From contig CAUYUJ010014334.1 of NCBI GenBank assembly GCA_963575745.1, positions 379,075 through 414,791 of the forward strand: DNA of 35,717 nt. The letters run 5' to 3'. This document shows positions 20,796 through 31,100 of this stretch, in pieces. Source of the stretch: Prorocentrum cordatum (Eukaryota; Sar; Dinophyceae; Prorocentrales; Prorocentraceae). Numbering within the stretch: the first letter of the stretch is position 1; each line of letters opens with the position of its first letter. The translations under genes and the position numbers were made by a program. Below the pieces are notes generated by a model. It was not told the DNA's origin. It saw nothing but the letters and a program-made list of their open reading frames with translations, and did no database searches.

Positions 20796-21009
20796 AGTGA
20801 TGGATACGCCAAACACTTCCTCTCTACAGACCTGATATACGCAACACACCCAACATAAACTTAGCACGACGAAGCCGTTCTGGCTCCTGAACCAAAGCGC
20901 ACGTCAAAGTTTAACCTCATCTGCTGCTCAGGGCAACAGATTAGCCAAAGCCACAGGTTCTGTCCGAACCATCCGACTCGCCTGAACCATGCGACCTACT
21001 CAACCCAAC

Positions 21010-22460
21010 CGTGAGCATCTGGAATTAAGGCTCAGGGCCAGAGGCTCCAGGTTTGGAGCTTCTGGCTGAAGACCCCGCGGTTAAAGGTCAGGGTTCCAGG
21101 CTTGAGGTTGAGGGCGTGAGGCTTTGGGCTCATGGCCTGTTTCCGAGGTAGCGCCAAAGGGCAGAATGCTCGGGGCTTCGGTGTCAGGGCCGAAGGCTTG
21201 GAGTCGGAGGCGCGGGGCCGAGGGCCCCCCGAGCTGCGCGCCCACGGCCCAGCGGCTTGGCGGCGCGGCTAAGGAATAGCGCCTTCGGGCTGAAGGCCCG
21301 ATGCCCAAGGACCTGGGCCCAGCGCCTAAAGCGGAAGACACGTTGCCAAAGGCTGCAGGATTTTGGCTCAGTGGCTACGGTTTCGGGCACTTGCTCTCAA
21401 GCGCGATGGCTTCAGGCTTCGCATATCGGGCATCGGGCACTGGGCCCAGGGTTGAGACCTTATGGGCCAGGACTTTGGGATTCTGGCCCACTGCCTATGT
21501 CTGAGGGCCCAGTGCCCAGGCCTCAAAGCTCTGTGATGAAGGCAGACATGCCAGGGCCAATCGGCTACCGCTGGCGGCATGGTGCTGCGGCCCTAAGGTT
21601 GGGATCCTCGCGCAAGGGGCGAAGGGGCCAGGTCTGAAGGCTTCGTGCGCGGGGCCTCAAGCTGAAGGCTTTAAGCTACAAGCTCAGGGCTGACACCATG
21701 CCCAGGTGCCGTGCCATGGGATGAAGCCCAGGGTCGCCGCCCTCAGATACAACGTTGTCTCTGGCTCCAGGACAGGGACCCAGGTCTCTGGGATGAGGTG
21801 TTCGGAGAAGTCCGAGGCTGAGGTCCTGGAGCGATGTCAGGAGTTATGGCCCTGGGGGTGTTCAGAGTAGCGGCCATGTCTTAATGATAGTACAGTGGAT
21901 CGGCCTACACATGGCCCTGGAGACTCGGTTGCGCAGGAACTGCGAAGGCGCTCCGACGGCGCGAGCATGCCCCCCCCCCCCCCCCCCCCCATCAAAACCA
22001 CCACCCCGATGCTCTAAGCCCTGGGCATGGAAAGCCACGCCCGAACCCCGTGCCCCCACACCCGATGCCCGACGCCCTAAGCCTCGAGCCCTGGGCAATG
22101 CGCCCGCGGCACTGGCCTCGGCCTGGAATTGTCGGCCCAACGCCGCGGGCCCTCGGCTACCCCACCAGCCGCCTTGGCCGCATGCTCGGAATCCTGGGCC
22201 CTGAGCCCCGCACCCTAAAGCCCAGGCTCGAAGCTCGCGGCCCCGCGGCCGAAATCTGACGCCCTTGACACTCGAGGCTCCAAGCTCTGAGCCCCGTGCT
22301 CTGAAACTTGCACCCTTAAGCTAGAGGCTAGTGTATCAGGGCCCGAGGATCAGGGATGCCGACCCAGGGGTCACGACATCACGCCCAAGGCCCAGTGCCT
22401 CGTTACTTGGGCGGGCCAGCGGCCGATGGCCAAGGGCGTCGGACGCAGGCGTCGAAGGTT
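21010..22460. repeat. Degenerate GGCTT/GGGCC array that reverses orientation
   Basis: From about 21020 to 21720 the plus strand is built of loosely repeated AGGCTTNGGGC / CAGGGCC / TGAAGGC words, around 10-12 bases apart. A C21 run lies at 21970-21990. After it, 22010-22330 carries the reverse-complement words (CCTAAGCCTCGAGCCCTGGGC, GCTCTAAGCCCTGGGC). Frames on both strands are Ala/Arg/Pro/Gly-rich and repeat-driven. Confidence 0.75.
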
Positions 22461-23450
22461 TCGCCGCTATGCGCCCGCGCCACGGACGCAGGATAAGCGC
22501 AAGCGCCGCTATGGCCAGACACCGCCGCTTGCGACCTCAGCCGACTTCCATCAGGCGCTTGTTTTCATCGGGTTTGAACGTTAGGCAGCGAATAAGGAAG
22601 GGGCGAAGCCCGCGGGGCATCTGGCGGCGACGTCGACGCCGAGCTGGACGACCGAACGCGCGGGTGGGCAGCGGCGCGCACGGCGAGGTTGCTGGCCACA
22701 TTGGCAGTGGCGGCCGTTGGACCTGTCGGCACCGCGCGGCGCGCCGTGCCCGACAAGTCCAGCGGCCACCCCGCGCCGCGGCATATGGGGGCGGCCGCTG
22801 CGACGTCAGGGCCCGCTGACTCGCCAGGCGCAAGAGGCGGCGACCCCCTCGCCCCGTGTCCCCCAATGACACCGCGTCCCAGCGGAGCCAAATTGACGCG
22901 CGGCTCGAGGTCGCACATGATCGGCTGCCAAGTACCAGTGGTCTAACAGCAAACGCGGAACACCGATATCGCTGGCAACCCCATGGCAACCCAGTGGCGC
23001 CGCGGCTCAACGCCGCGCCATGTCGCGCTAGACCGCGGGCCCAGCGCAATGGCGGCCGAACGGCAACAGCGCCTGGTGGCCAACTTGAACCCAGATGGCT
23101 TAGCGGCCAGAATGCAAGCCCAAGCGCCCAGCGCCCGAGTGGCCCCTCGGCCCGACTGCCGCCTCGTGGCGAGGCCGCATTGTTTTTTTGTCTAGAGTCT
23201 AGTAGAGCGGAATCGCACCGTGGCCCACTGGCCCCGTGGACCGACTTGGCCAGGGCAGAGCCCGTTACTGGCCGCATGCAGAAGACAATGGCACGGGGCA
23301 GAGACTTGGGGGGACTTTGCAAAATTCTGGAGGGGGGGGGGGGCTTCGCGAAAATTCGGAAGTTTTTTGGGGTCGAACGTATACAAGGCGCCTGTAGTAC
23401 ACCACATACAGCGCGCGCGATCGCGCATCCGACGACCTCGGGCTGCGATG
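22461..23450. other. GC-rich degenerate sequence, no gene recognised
   Basis: GGCGGC and CCGCGGCGCG words dominate, with Ala/Arg-rich frames on both strands. A G10 run lies near 23332-23342. No splice-bounded protein-like frame was seen. Confidence 0.45.
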
Positions 23451-23514
23451 GTATTTAGGCAGCATGAACAGGTTGACCAAGACGCATGCTGGACATTTTC
23501 ACCAACATGGAGTA

Positions 23515-23885
23515 CGTGAAAAATGTCAACCGACAACCTCGGTGGACATTTTATTTTCCGTACGTCTGGATAAATTGTTTTTAAAATGTTTTTTTGGTGG
23601 ATAAATTGTTTTTAAAATGTTTTCAAAATGAATATTTGGGCGTGACATGTTGGAAAAATGTTTTTAAAATGTCAGCGGGTGCGCTCGGTGGTTGGAAAAA
23701 TGTCCTGGGGTCATTTTGGACCGCCGTGCAGCATCCTGAAGATGTCTGAAAAATGTCTGGAAAATGTCTTTGTACTGCCCTGGGGCCTGGAAGATGTCTG
23801 GGAAATGTCTGGGGCGCGCCGTGGAAACGTCTGGTCAATGTCCAAGGGATGCTCATGGAAACGCATGGACAACGTCTGAACAAAA
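23515..23885. repeat. AAAATGTC degenerate array
   Basis: The words AAAATGT(C/T) and GGAAAATGTCTG recur about 15 times. A tandem pair GGATAAATTGTTTTTAAAATG (near 23567 and 23599) lies at the left end and the copies become more GC-rich to the right. The plus frame gives Met/Ser/Lys/Val-type repeats only. It is an AT-rich island in a GC-rich region. Confidence 0.85.
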
Positions 23886-25960
23886 AACGCATGCGTGCAC
23901 TTCTATAAAGAGAACGAAGCATTGCGCCCTCGCCATGCGGCGCCGATGGCGACCCGCGCGCCCACCGCATTCGGCATCGGGCGGGGCGACGCGGCAAGCG
24001 CGACAACGGCGGGGTGGGGTGGGGGGGGGGGGGGCAGACGCCGACGAGCGCGGCAATGCGCGCGTGAATCACCCGCGAAGTGCGCGCGTGGAACCCGCGC
24101 GACCTCACGGCGCAATCACGCCAAGTCGCCCAATATGCCTTTTTGCCCGATCAGGGCTGAGCATGTGACACCAATCGGCAGGCGCAATGCGCGATGCCCT
24201 GCGCAGTGGGGCAGGGTGCGCGCCCTCGGCCGACCACCGCGCAAGCCCATCGTGCGCCGAATGCTGGCGCCAGCCATGGAGAGGTAGAGCTGTCTCCGAC
24301 CATGCTGCGCAAAACCATGCCGCGCCAGGAACGCAGCGCCAGCGCCGCGAGGCGTCGCGAGGCGTCGCGAGCCGATCGGCGGCCCGACCGCAATCGAGGG
24401 TCGAAGCCCGCATCGGCCGCAAACCCGACGCGCCAATCACGCGGCGCCATGTAGCGCCGACGAAGGGCACCGACCGCAGAACGCAAACCGCCACGCACCC
24501 ATCATGAACCTTCAGGGAGGCACGGGTCACGTGTCGACGCGAGCGCGCCACTGGCGCGGCTGCACAGCGGCCGTGCGGCACACATGCGCGCCCGAGCAAG
24601 AGCCCATGCCATCGCTTGGCCGCAACGGCATGCTAGCCGTGAGCGGCTAACTGCCGCGCTGGCAAAGCGGACCCGCGGCGCATTCGCCGACTGTTCGGCG
24701 GCCCGTCGCCCGATGGCCCCAGGGTTCACGCTGCCCAAAAACCTTGTGGCGCACCGACGCGATGGCCAACTGACCCAGCGGCCCATTGGCATGCCTTCAC
24801 AGCCGACCCCCCTGACCAAGTGGCACACATACGCGCGCACAGCGCGGTTGCGCCGCCCCGAGGACATGGCGACTCATTACCCAGGGGCGCGCGAGCCGCG
24901 CACCAGACGCAGACCGCTGGTCCGCGACCCAACCATGGCCCGACTGCCCAACGGCTCAGTCACACCGTGGCCCACGTGGCCTCATGGCGCAATGGCCCAG
25001 CGCTGCGCTGGCCCCGTCGAGCAGACAGGCGCACGTGCCAGCTGTTTTGCTGACGCCATGCCCCCATCGCATCGCGACCCAACGGCAAATTATCACAATG
25101 CATCAATGGCACATTTCGCAGCTTCGCGCTGCCCAGCATCACCAGTCCTTCCGCGGCGCGATGGCCCGAGGCCCTCGGCGGCCCAGCGGCGCGGCGGCCC
25201 GCCTGCGATCGGTGGCGGCGCGGCCCAGCGGCGCGCTGGCACTAGTGGTGCAGCGGGCAACTTAACTACCTGCGTGCTGGCGAGCGGTTGCGGCTCGCGC
25301 GCGCTCGCGCAGTGGCAGCCCAGCGGCGCAGCGCCCCAGCTGGCGCCGCCCGCCGCGCGCCCCATTTTCGGAACGATGGTTCAGGAGCGCGCGGCGTGAG
25401 CAGCGGGCTCGCAATGGGCGGCGCGCCCGCCTACGTTGCCCGCGGCTGAGTGGCACCATGGTGGCCCCGACCCCCTGGCTGCGGCGCGCCGCGCGGCGCG
25501 CTGGCCGACGGGCCCGCGCGGAAAGCTCTGGCGGCAAGCGGCGGGGTGCAGATTTAAATCATGTGCCCAGGCGCGCCGAAGCGGAGCCGCTGCCCCGACG
25601 GCGCCGCGCGCCTCGCGGGCGAACATCGCGCTGGTGCGCGCGGCTTGGCAAGCTGGGGCCGCGTGCAAACGACTGGGCGCCTTTTGTTTTGTCGGGCGCC
25701 AACTGGCAGCGGCGCCGCCCCGCGGCCAAGCACAGCCATGTCGCCGCGGCCCATCGGCGCGCGCGCGCCCATCAGTGACGCCGCAGGACTCGCTGAAGGC
25801 GGAGCGACGGGCTGCGATTCGCAACCCTGGGAGGGCGCAGTTGCGCCGCGGTCTTCCGCCCCTGGCCGCTCGGCGACAAGGGGGTGGCATTTCAACCCTG
25901 GCACATGCGCATTCTCCATGATTTCAAATGCCATGCTTTCCATAAGCTTCGCATGTAGAT
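23886..25960. other. GC-rich degenerate repeat, no gene recognised
   Basis: Irregular repetition of GGCGCAATGGCCCAGCGG-like words (clear at 24980-25010 and 25150-25240), with a GGCGTCGCGA tandem at 24346-24370. Frames open on both strands and are Ala/Arg/Gly-rich. A G15 run lies near 24017-24032. Confidence 0.5.
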
Positions 25961-25965
25961 GCGAC

Positions 25966-25996
<31 letters not shown>

Positions 25997-26034
25997 CATA
26001 TATAAATATACATATATAAATATATGTATATATG
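25966..26034. repeat. (TA)n and TATAAATA array
   Basis: Alternating TA at 25968-25990 continues as TATACATATATAAATA units to about 26034. Confidence 0.9.
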
Positions 26035-26195
26035 AAACGCTTACAAAAGAAAAAGCCAACGCCGCAACGTAAACGTACTTGTCTGCTTCTTTACAACTAT
26101 GGCTTAATGGATGTCTGTTCGTATGCCTGCACATGCACACGCAGGACTTGCCTGCGCGGCGATATGCGCCTATGAGCCTTAACAAAGGCAATCTG

Positions 26196-26500
26196 CCAAC
26201 CAAACAACCAGCCAACCTGCGGTGCAAACAAGCCAACCAACCAACACAACCAATCAGCCAACCGCGGCTGGAGACCAACCAACCAGCCAACCAGCCAGCG
26301 CGGCGCGCGGGCGGAGAGGGGTTGGCGGCATGCCATTGCCGAAAAACACATATTCATAAGCGGCGGCGGCACCAGCAAGGGCGCCGACCACGGCGGCGAG
26401 CCAATCGGCGCACGAGAAGTGCGAACGATCCCGCGCGCCCCCTGGGCACGATAGCCAGTCCAGCCGACCAGCCAGCAAACCAGCCAGCCGAGAGCCACTG
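26196..26500. repeat. CCAA/CCAG tetranucleotide arrays
   Basis: AACCAACCAACC and AGCCAACCAGCC units at about 26196-26298, and again CAGCCGACCAGCCAGCAAACC at 26460-26492. GC-rich non-repeat sequence lies between. Frames are repeat-driven (Gln/Pro/Asn or Trp/Leu/Gly). Confidence 0.85.
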
Positions 26501-26639
26501 GGCGGCTGCCAAATGCGCAGCCGTCTCCACTTTCTCTTGCGGGGGCGGCGCTTGCCGATAGGCATATGGGAATGGAGCGAGCCTGGCGGTGGCAGCCAGC
26601 GAATATGTTCCGCTGGCCGATGGGCGCGTCGGCGTATGA

Positions 26640-27490
26640 GATATTACTTCCCAAGCCCACGGGCCCCGAGAAACCCTGTGGGGTGCCTGAGGGGGGACCA
26701 GAAGGTCTGCCCAGGCGCCCGTGGTCCAAGGGCACCGTTTGGAGGGAGCCCTGCGGGAGCCAGACGCTGGCCGCTGGGGCCGAGGAGGATTGCAGGAAGG
26801 GGAGGTGGGCGGTTTTTGGCCTCCAGGCCCTCCGTCGTCACCACGGTTGGACTCGCCTTCGAAATTCTGTTCGTCAGAACGCGCATTGTGCGTGCAGGAG
26901 AAAAAAAAGGGAGGCGAGGGGCCCCCCCCGCGCGGCCCCCTCAGGCGCAGTGCCCGTAAAGGGAGGGACCGCTCTCCTGGGCCCCGTCTTCCCCTCCGAA
27001 CGGAGGGTGCGGAAGGGCGCCCCCCTCTGTCCACCCTCACTCCAGCGAAGGTGGACAGAGGGACCGGAGTGGGGGGGGGGTGGCCCTACAGGAAGACGGC
27101 ACACTGCTGGTCACAGGCCATGGGGCGTTGCACATAGTGCAACGAGGTAAGGGCCCTTCCCATCCCTTAAGAGGGGGAAGAAGGGCCCATACCACGACCC
27201 CCATGGTCGCCATATGTGCACTCGCATGCCGTGACCCCCGTCGGTGCCCGAGGAGGAGGAGCAGGGGTACCTAGAAGCCCCGAGGCCCCTTGGAACCCTG
27301 TGGAATCCCCCAAGAGCCCGATGGGGAGTGGGGGGCCTGAGGCCCCAGTGGGGCCCAGGGGCCCGAGGTCCACCGACGCCTTCTTGATCCCTCTCAAGAG
27401 CCCTATGGGGCCCCTTGCCTTAGACGCCGTCGGGGTCCATCAGACGCCATGGCCACTAAGAGGCCCTTGAAAACCTTGCGGCGCCACCTG
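26640..27490. repeat. Degenerate GGGGCCCC/GAACCCTGTGG repeats
   Basis: GGGCCCCGAGAAACCCTGTGGGG (26658) is echoed at 27280-27310 (GAGGCCCCTTGGAACCCTGTGG), and GGGGCCC words recur throughout. An internal short inverted arrangement (CCCTCCGAACGGAGGG, about 26992) is also present. No gene is supported. Confidence 0.5.
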
Positions 27491-27699
27491 CGGGCCCCAC
27501 ATGGGCCTATCCAAACCACCACTTTGGCCAAACTGGGGCCGCAGTGGTGCCCCCAGACACCCTGAACCCCAGCGGGCCCATAAGAGAGAAGCCAAGGAGC
27601 TCCGCCCAGATCGGATCACCCCTCACGCGGATCGTCGGCGTCGGCGCGGCGGAGGGCGGAAGCCTTTTATCCTGTGCTGCGCTTGGTAGCCGCTGATCC

Positions 27700-27730
27700 T
27701 GCTGCTGCTGCTGCTGATCATCATCATCAC
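27700..27730. repeat. Short CTG then ATC triplet runs
   Basis: (CTG)4-5 is followed directly by (ATC)4. The run is small and non-coding as far as I can see. Confidence 0.7.
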
Positions 27731-28137
27731 CCTCCCCCCTCCTCACGACAATGCAGCTGGAGACAGTTTCGTCAGCGGGGCACCGCCTCAAGCCCCGATG
27801 TGATCAAGCGGCACGGCAGACACGGCACAATCGACGATGGCGGCACGGATGGAGGGCATTAGGAAGATGAGGCGTTCACCATCGCGCAATCGATGTGTCA
27901 ACAGTCACTCGGGCCATCTCGAATGGACATCCCCCACCATCCCCATCACATGTCATTGCCCTCCTCGCCTTGCCACCCCGTGCAAACGATCAGCAGCGCC
28001 CGATGTCGCCACGAACCCGTGCATCGGGCTCGCCGCGCCCCGCACTGAGAGGGGGGACGGGGAACTCAAGCCACAGCGCGCGCTGAGCGCGCAACGCAAG
28101 TGCACAATGCAACTACGATGCCTCGAAACCGAACGCA

Positions 28138-31100
28138 TCACATATCTGGCTCTGAATCCACCTCGTCTGGGCGCTGCTGTCGCTCAGCTCGCAACAACAA
28201 CCTGCCAGCCGCCGATGTCTTGAGCACATCCCTGGCCGCGCGACGCATGGCACGGGTGGGCTCGAAACGCTGGCGCGACGCCCTCCCATTGGGATCTCGA
28301 CATCCCTCGCAAATCCATGCCGCGGCAAAGCCCATCGGGCGCCCCTGATTAGGGTGGCCAGGGGGTCTCGTAAAAGGCTTGGTCGTGCGGGTAACCCTGC
28401 ACAAAAGATGCTCATGATCAGGGTTTCTGCAAGATACCTCGACGCTCCTAGTCGACTTATACCAAGCGATTTTGCTGCCGAATTCACTGCCTGGTACAAA
28501 ATACGTGATTACATTCGGCAGGGCAAACACATCTGCTGGAAGGGGCGGCGGAGGAGGTGGGAGCGGAGGTGGGGGCCCTGGCGGCGCCATCGGTGGAGGC
28601 AAGGGCGGGGCAACGAAGGGAACAGGATGCACGTCCATAGCCATAACTGGCTCTGGCTCAGGTGGCTGGGGGTCTGCCTCAGGAGGCGGTGGACGGGGCT
28701 CTGCCTCGGGACCTGGGCCAAGAGCTTCGGGCGAGCCAGGAGGCGTCGGGTGGTCGAGGGGAGCGGGGGGCTCGTCCGCCCCGCCCGCAGAGCCCGCCCC
28801 AGCCTCGCCCTCAACGTCCGAGTCGGCGTCGACGGAGGACTGGTCCGACTCGCCGCCGATGCTCATCCCGTCCTCGCTGTCGTCGCCATCATCTCCGCTG
28901 GCGTCCTGCGAGGAAGGGGCTGGGCATCTCACTTCTGGGGGCACCAGGGACTTTATGGACCGACCAGGGGTCGTAAAAAGCGAACCCTGCTCCCTTCCCC
29001 CGCAAGGGGAAGGGGTAGCGGGGGCGGTGCGAAGAAAAGGTGGGCAAGGGAGGAACGGGGACATACTTCAGCAATTGTGGCGGCTGTGGGTGAGATGGGG
29101 CAGGTGGTGCAAGCGGGGTGGGGTGGGGGTGAAGGCAAGACAATCCCGCAGGCTGCGTTCTTACGTGCCCACCTCAACGCGTTGCCCCGCGCTAGCGCCA
29201 TGCCTACAGCCCTACCGCACCAGGCCGCCCCCCTGGCCCAACGAGCTCTGAAAGCGACTGGAGCGGCAACGAGGGGACGGGCGAGGGGGCTCGAACGGGG
29301 GGGGGTGACCGAGATCGCGCCGCCAAACGCACCCGATAAGACTGACTGCATCCCCTCGCAAAGCGCATTGCCCCAATTACCTGGGGGGGGGGGGGCAAAC
29401 GCCTTCAAACTCCTTCAAACTACATGCCTTCGAACTACATGCGAACATCCACCCTGACAACCGCGCCGACTCCGCAGGGAGGGGGCGTTGCCCAACGAAC
29501 CGAAGCTCTGTGTCACCACCGCTGCCCGTCGACCTACATAGCTCCGTATACGCCGTATACGTGCATTGTGTGCCCCCCACAGGCGTCCTCGTCCTGATGG
29601 CCGCAGTCATCATCATCCCCGCCGTCATCGGACTCGCTGGCGCTTGTCCGATCCTCCGCGCCATCCTCCAACGGCAGCGCGCCAAGAGCGACGGCGCCCC
29701 CTCCGTCGGGCCCCCCAGCCGCTGGCGCGGCGTCCGCGCCTGCATCAGGCGCAGCTCGGCCGCGGCCTCATCGGAGTCCTAAATCATCTTGCTTCGCTAC
29801 TGGGGGATGCTTGGCTCTTAGCTCATGGATGGTTGGTGATTCTGTGGGACGGGGGCTCGACGCGTCAGTGCTGGGCTCGGCCCTTCCCCTTTGCGTTTTG
29901 GGAGCCGCTCTCGCCATCCTGGCCCACCGCGGGCCCCAGGCGGTCCAAGGGCCAAGATGCATCAGAGATCAACGACCTAGAGCCCAAGATAGCCTCAAGG
30001 CTGCGCAATTCACATTTTTATTTCGAAGGCCCCAGGGCATAACGTAACGGGGAAACTGCAACGCGACAAGGCGCAACACAGACATCAGATGCAACGCAGC
30101 ACAATGCAACACAGCAACAATGCAACAACAAATGCACAAGGCACGCGGTATCTCTGATCGCGTGCCTTGTGCATTTGTTGCGTTGCTTGCTCCCGTGCAT
30201 TGGTGCGTGAGGGCCAGCGCCTGTTTCGGGCAACCCCCCGCCCTCCTCACACCCCCTTGATCCTCCTCATCCGCCCCCACAACCCCCATCGTCATCCCAT
30301 CCTACTCCTCATCATCTCCAGTGGGTGGGTGTTTGGAGAAGAAGGGGGATACGGTCTCGACCACGTCCTCGTCCAGGCGCCACGCCTGCGCGCCCACCGC
30401 GGCCCCTGCCGCGCGTGGCCCCGCGACGCCGCCTCGCCGCGGCTGGCCAGACCTGAAACGGGTCCACGCCTGCGAGCTCCTCTGCAATCACAACCGCTGG
30501 AACGAAGGCCAGCCGCTCGCGGTCGTGGACCTCCACAATCAGAAAATCAAGCATGATCCTCAGCTGCAGCGGGACGGAGGCCAGCGCGATGAACGTCGGC
30601 GGGCTCAGCCCACAACCCTTCGGGGCGCGCGCAACCCGCCGCCCGCCGCTCCCCCCCCCCCCACCAGAAAACACATCGTGCGAAGAAGCGGCCGTAAAAT
30701 CGTCATCCTCACAAGTCGGAGGCTGAGGAAAAGGGGGTGAGGAGGAGGAGGAGTGTGGAGGGGTGGGAAAGGTGAGGAGGGCGACAAGGGGGGAGGGATG
30801 GGGCAAGTGAAGAGGGGGAATGAGAAGGGCTGGCGAGGCCGAGGCGGGAGGGGTGAGGAGGGGGGGCGACGCGATCGTTCCTCATGCTCATCCCTCCGCC
30901 CCCTCCTCCACGCCCCTCATTGCCCCCATCATCGCGCCCTCCCTCTCCCCCCCCCTTCCCGCCCCCAGCGTCACTCATGTGGTAGTGGGGGGTGGGTGAG
31001 GGGTTGACGGAGCCTGACCTTCAAGCAGTGCTCGTCGTCCGTAGCGCACGCGTCGTGCCGCTCAGCAGGCGACGCGGGCGTCATGGGCTGCATCATGAGC

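Larger units (their letters stand above)
28906..30452 (-). other. Gene C intron 2 (phase 0), 1547 bases
   Basis: Donor GACCCGTTTCAG|GTCTGG at 30452; acceptor GCCCCTTCCTCGCAG ending at 28906. Without this splice the exon 2 frame stops at 30312. The intron contains the perfect hairpin at 30126-30180 and a possible extra acidic exon (29537-29768), so it may really be two introns. Confidence 0.45.

Noticed and set aside
21355-21375. ATTTTGGCTCA, resembling the spliced leader
   Set aside because: It falls inside the GGCTT/GGGC degenerate array, which generates such words, and its 5' side does not match.
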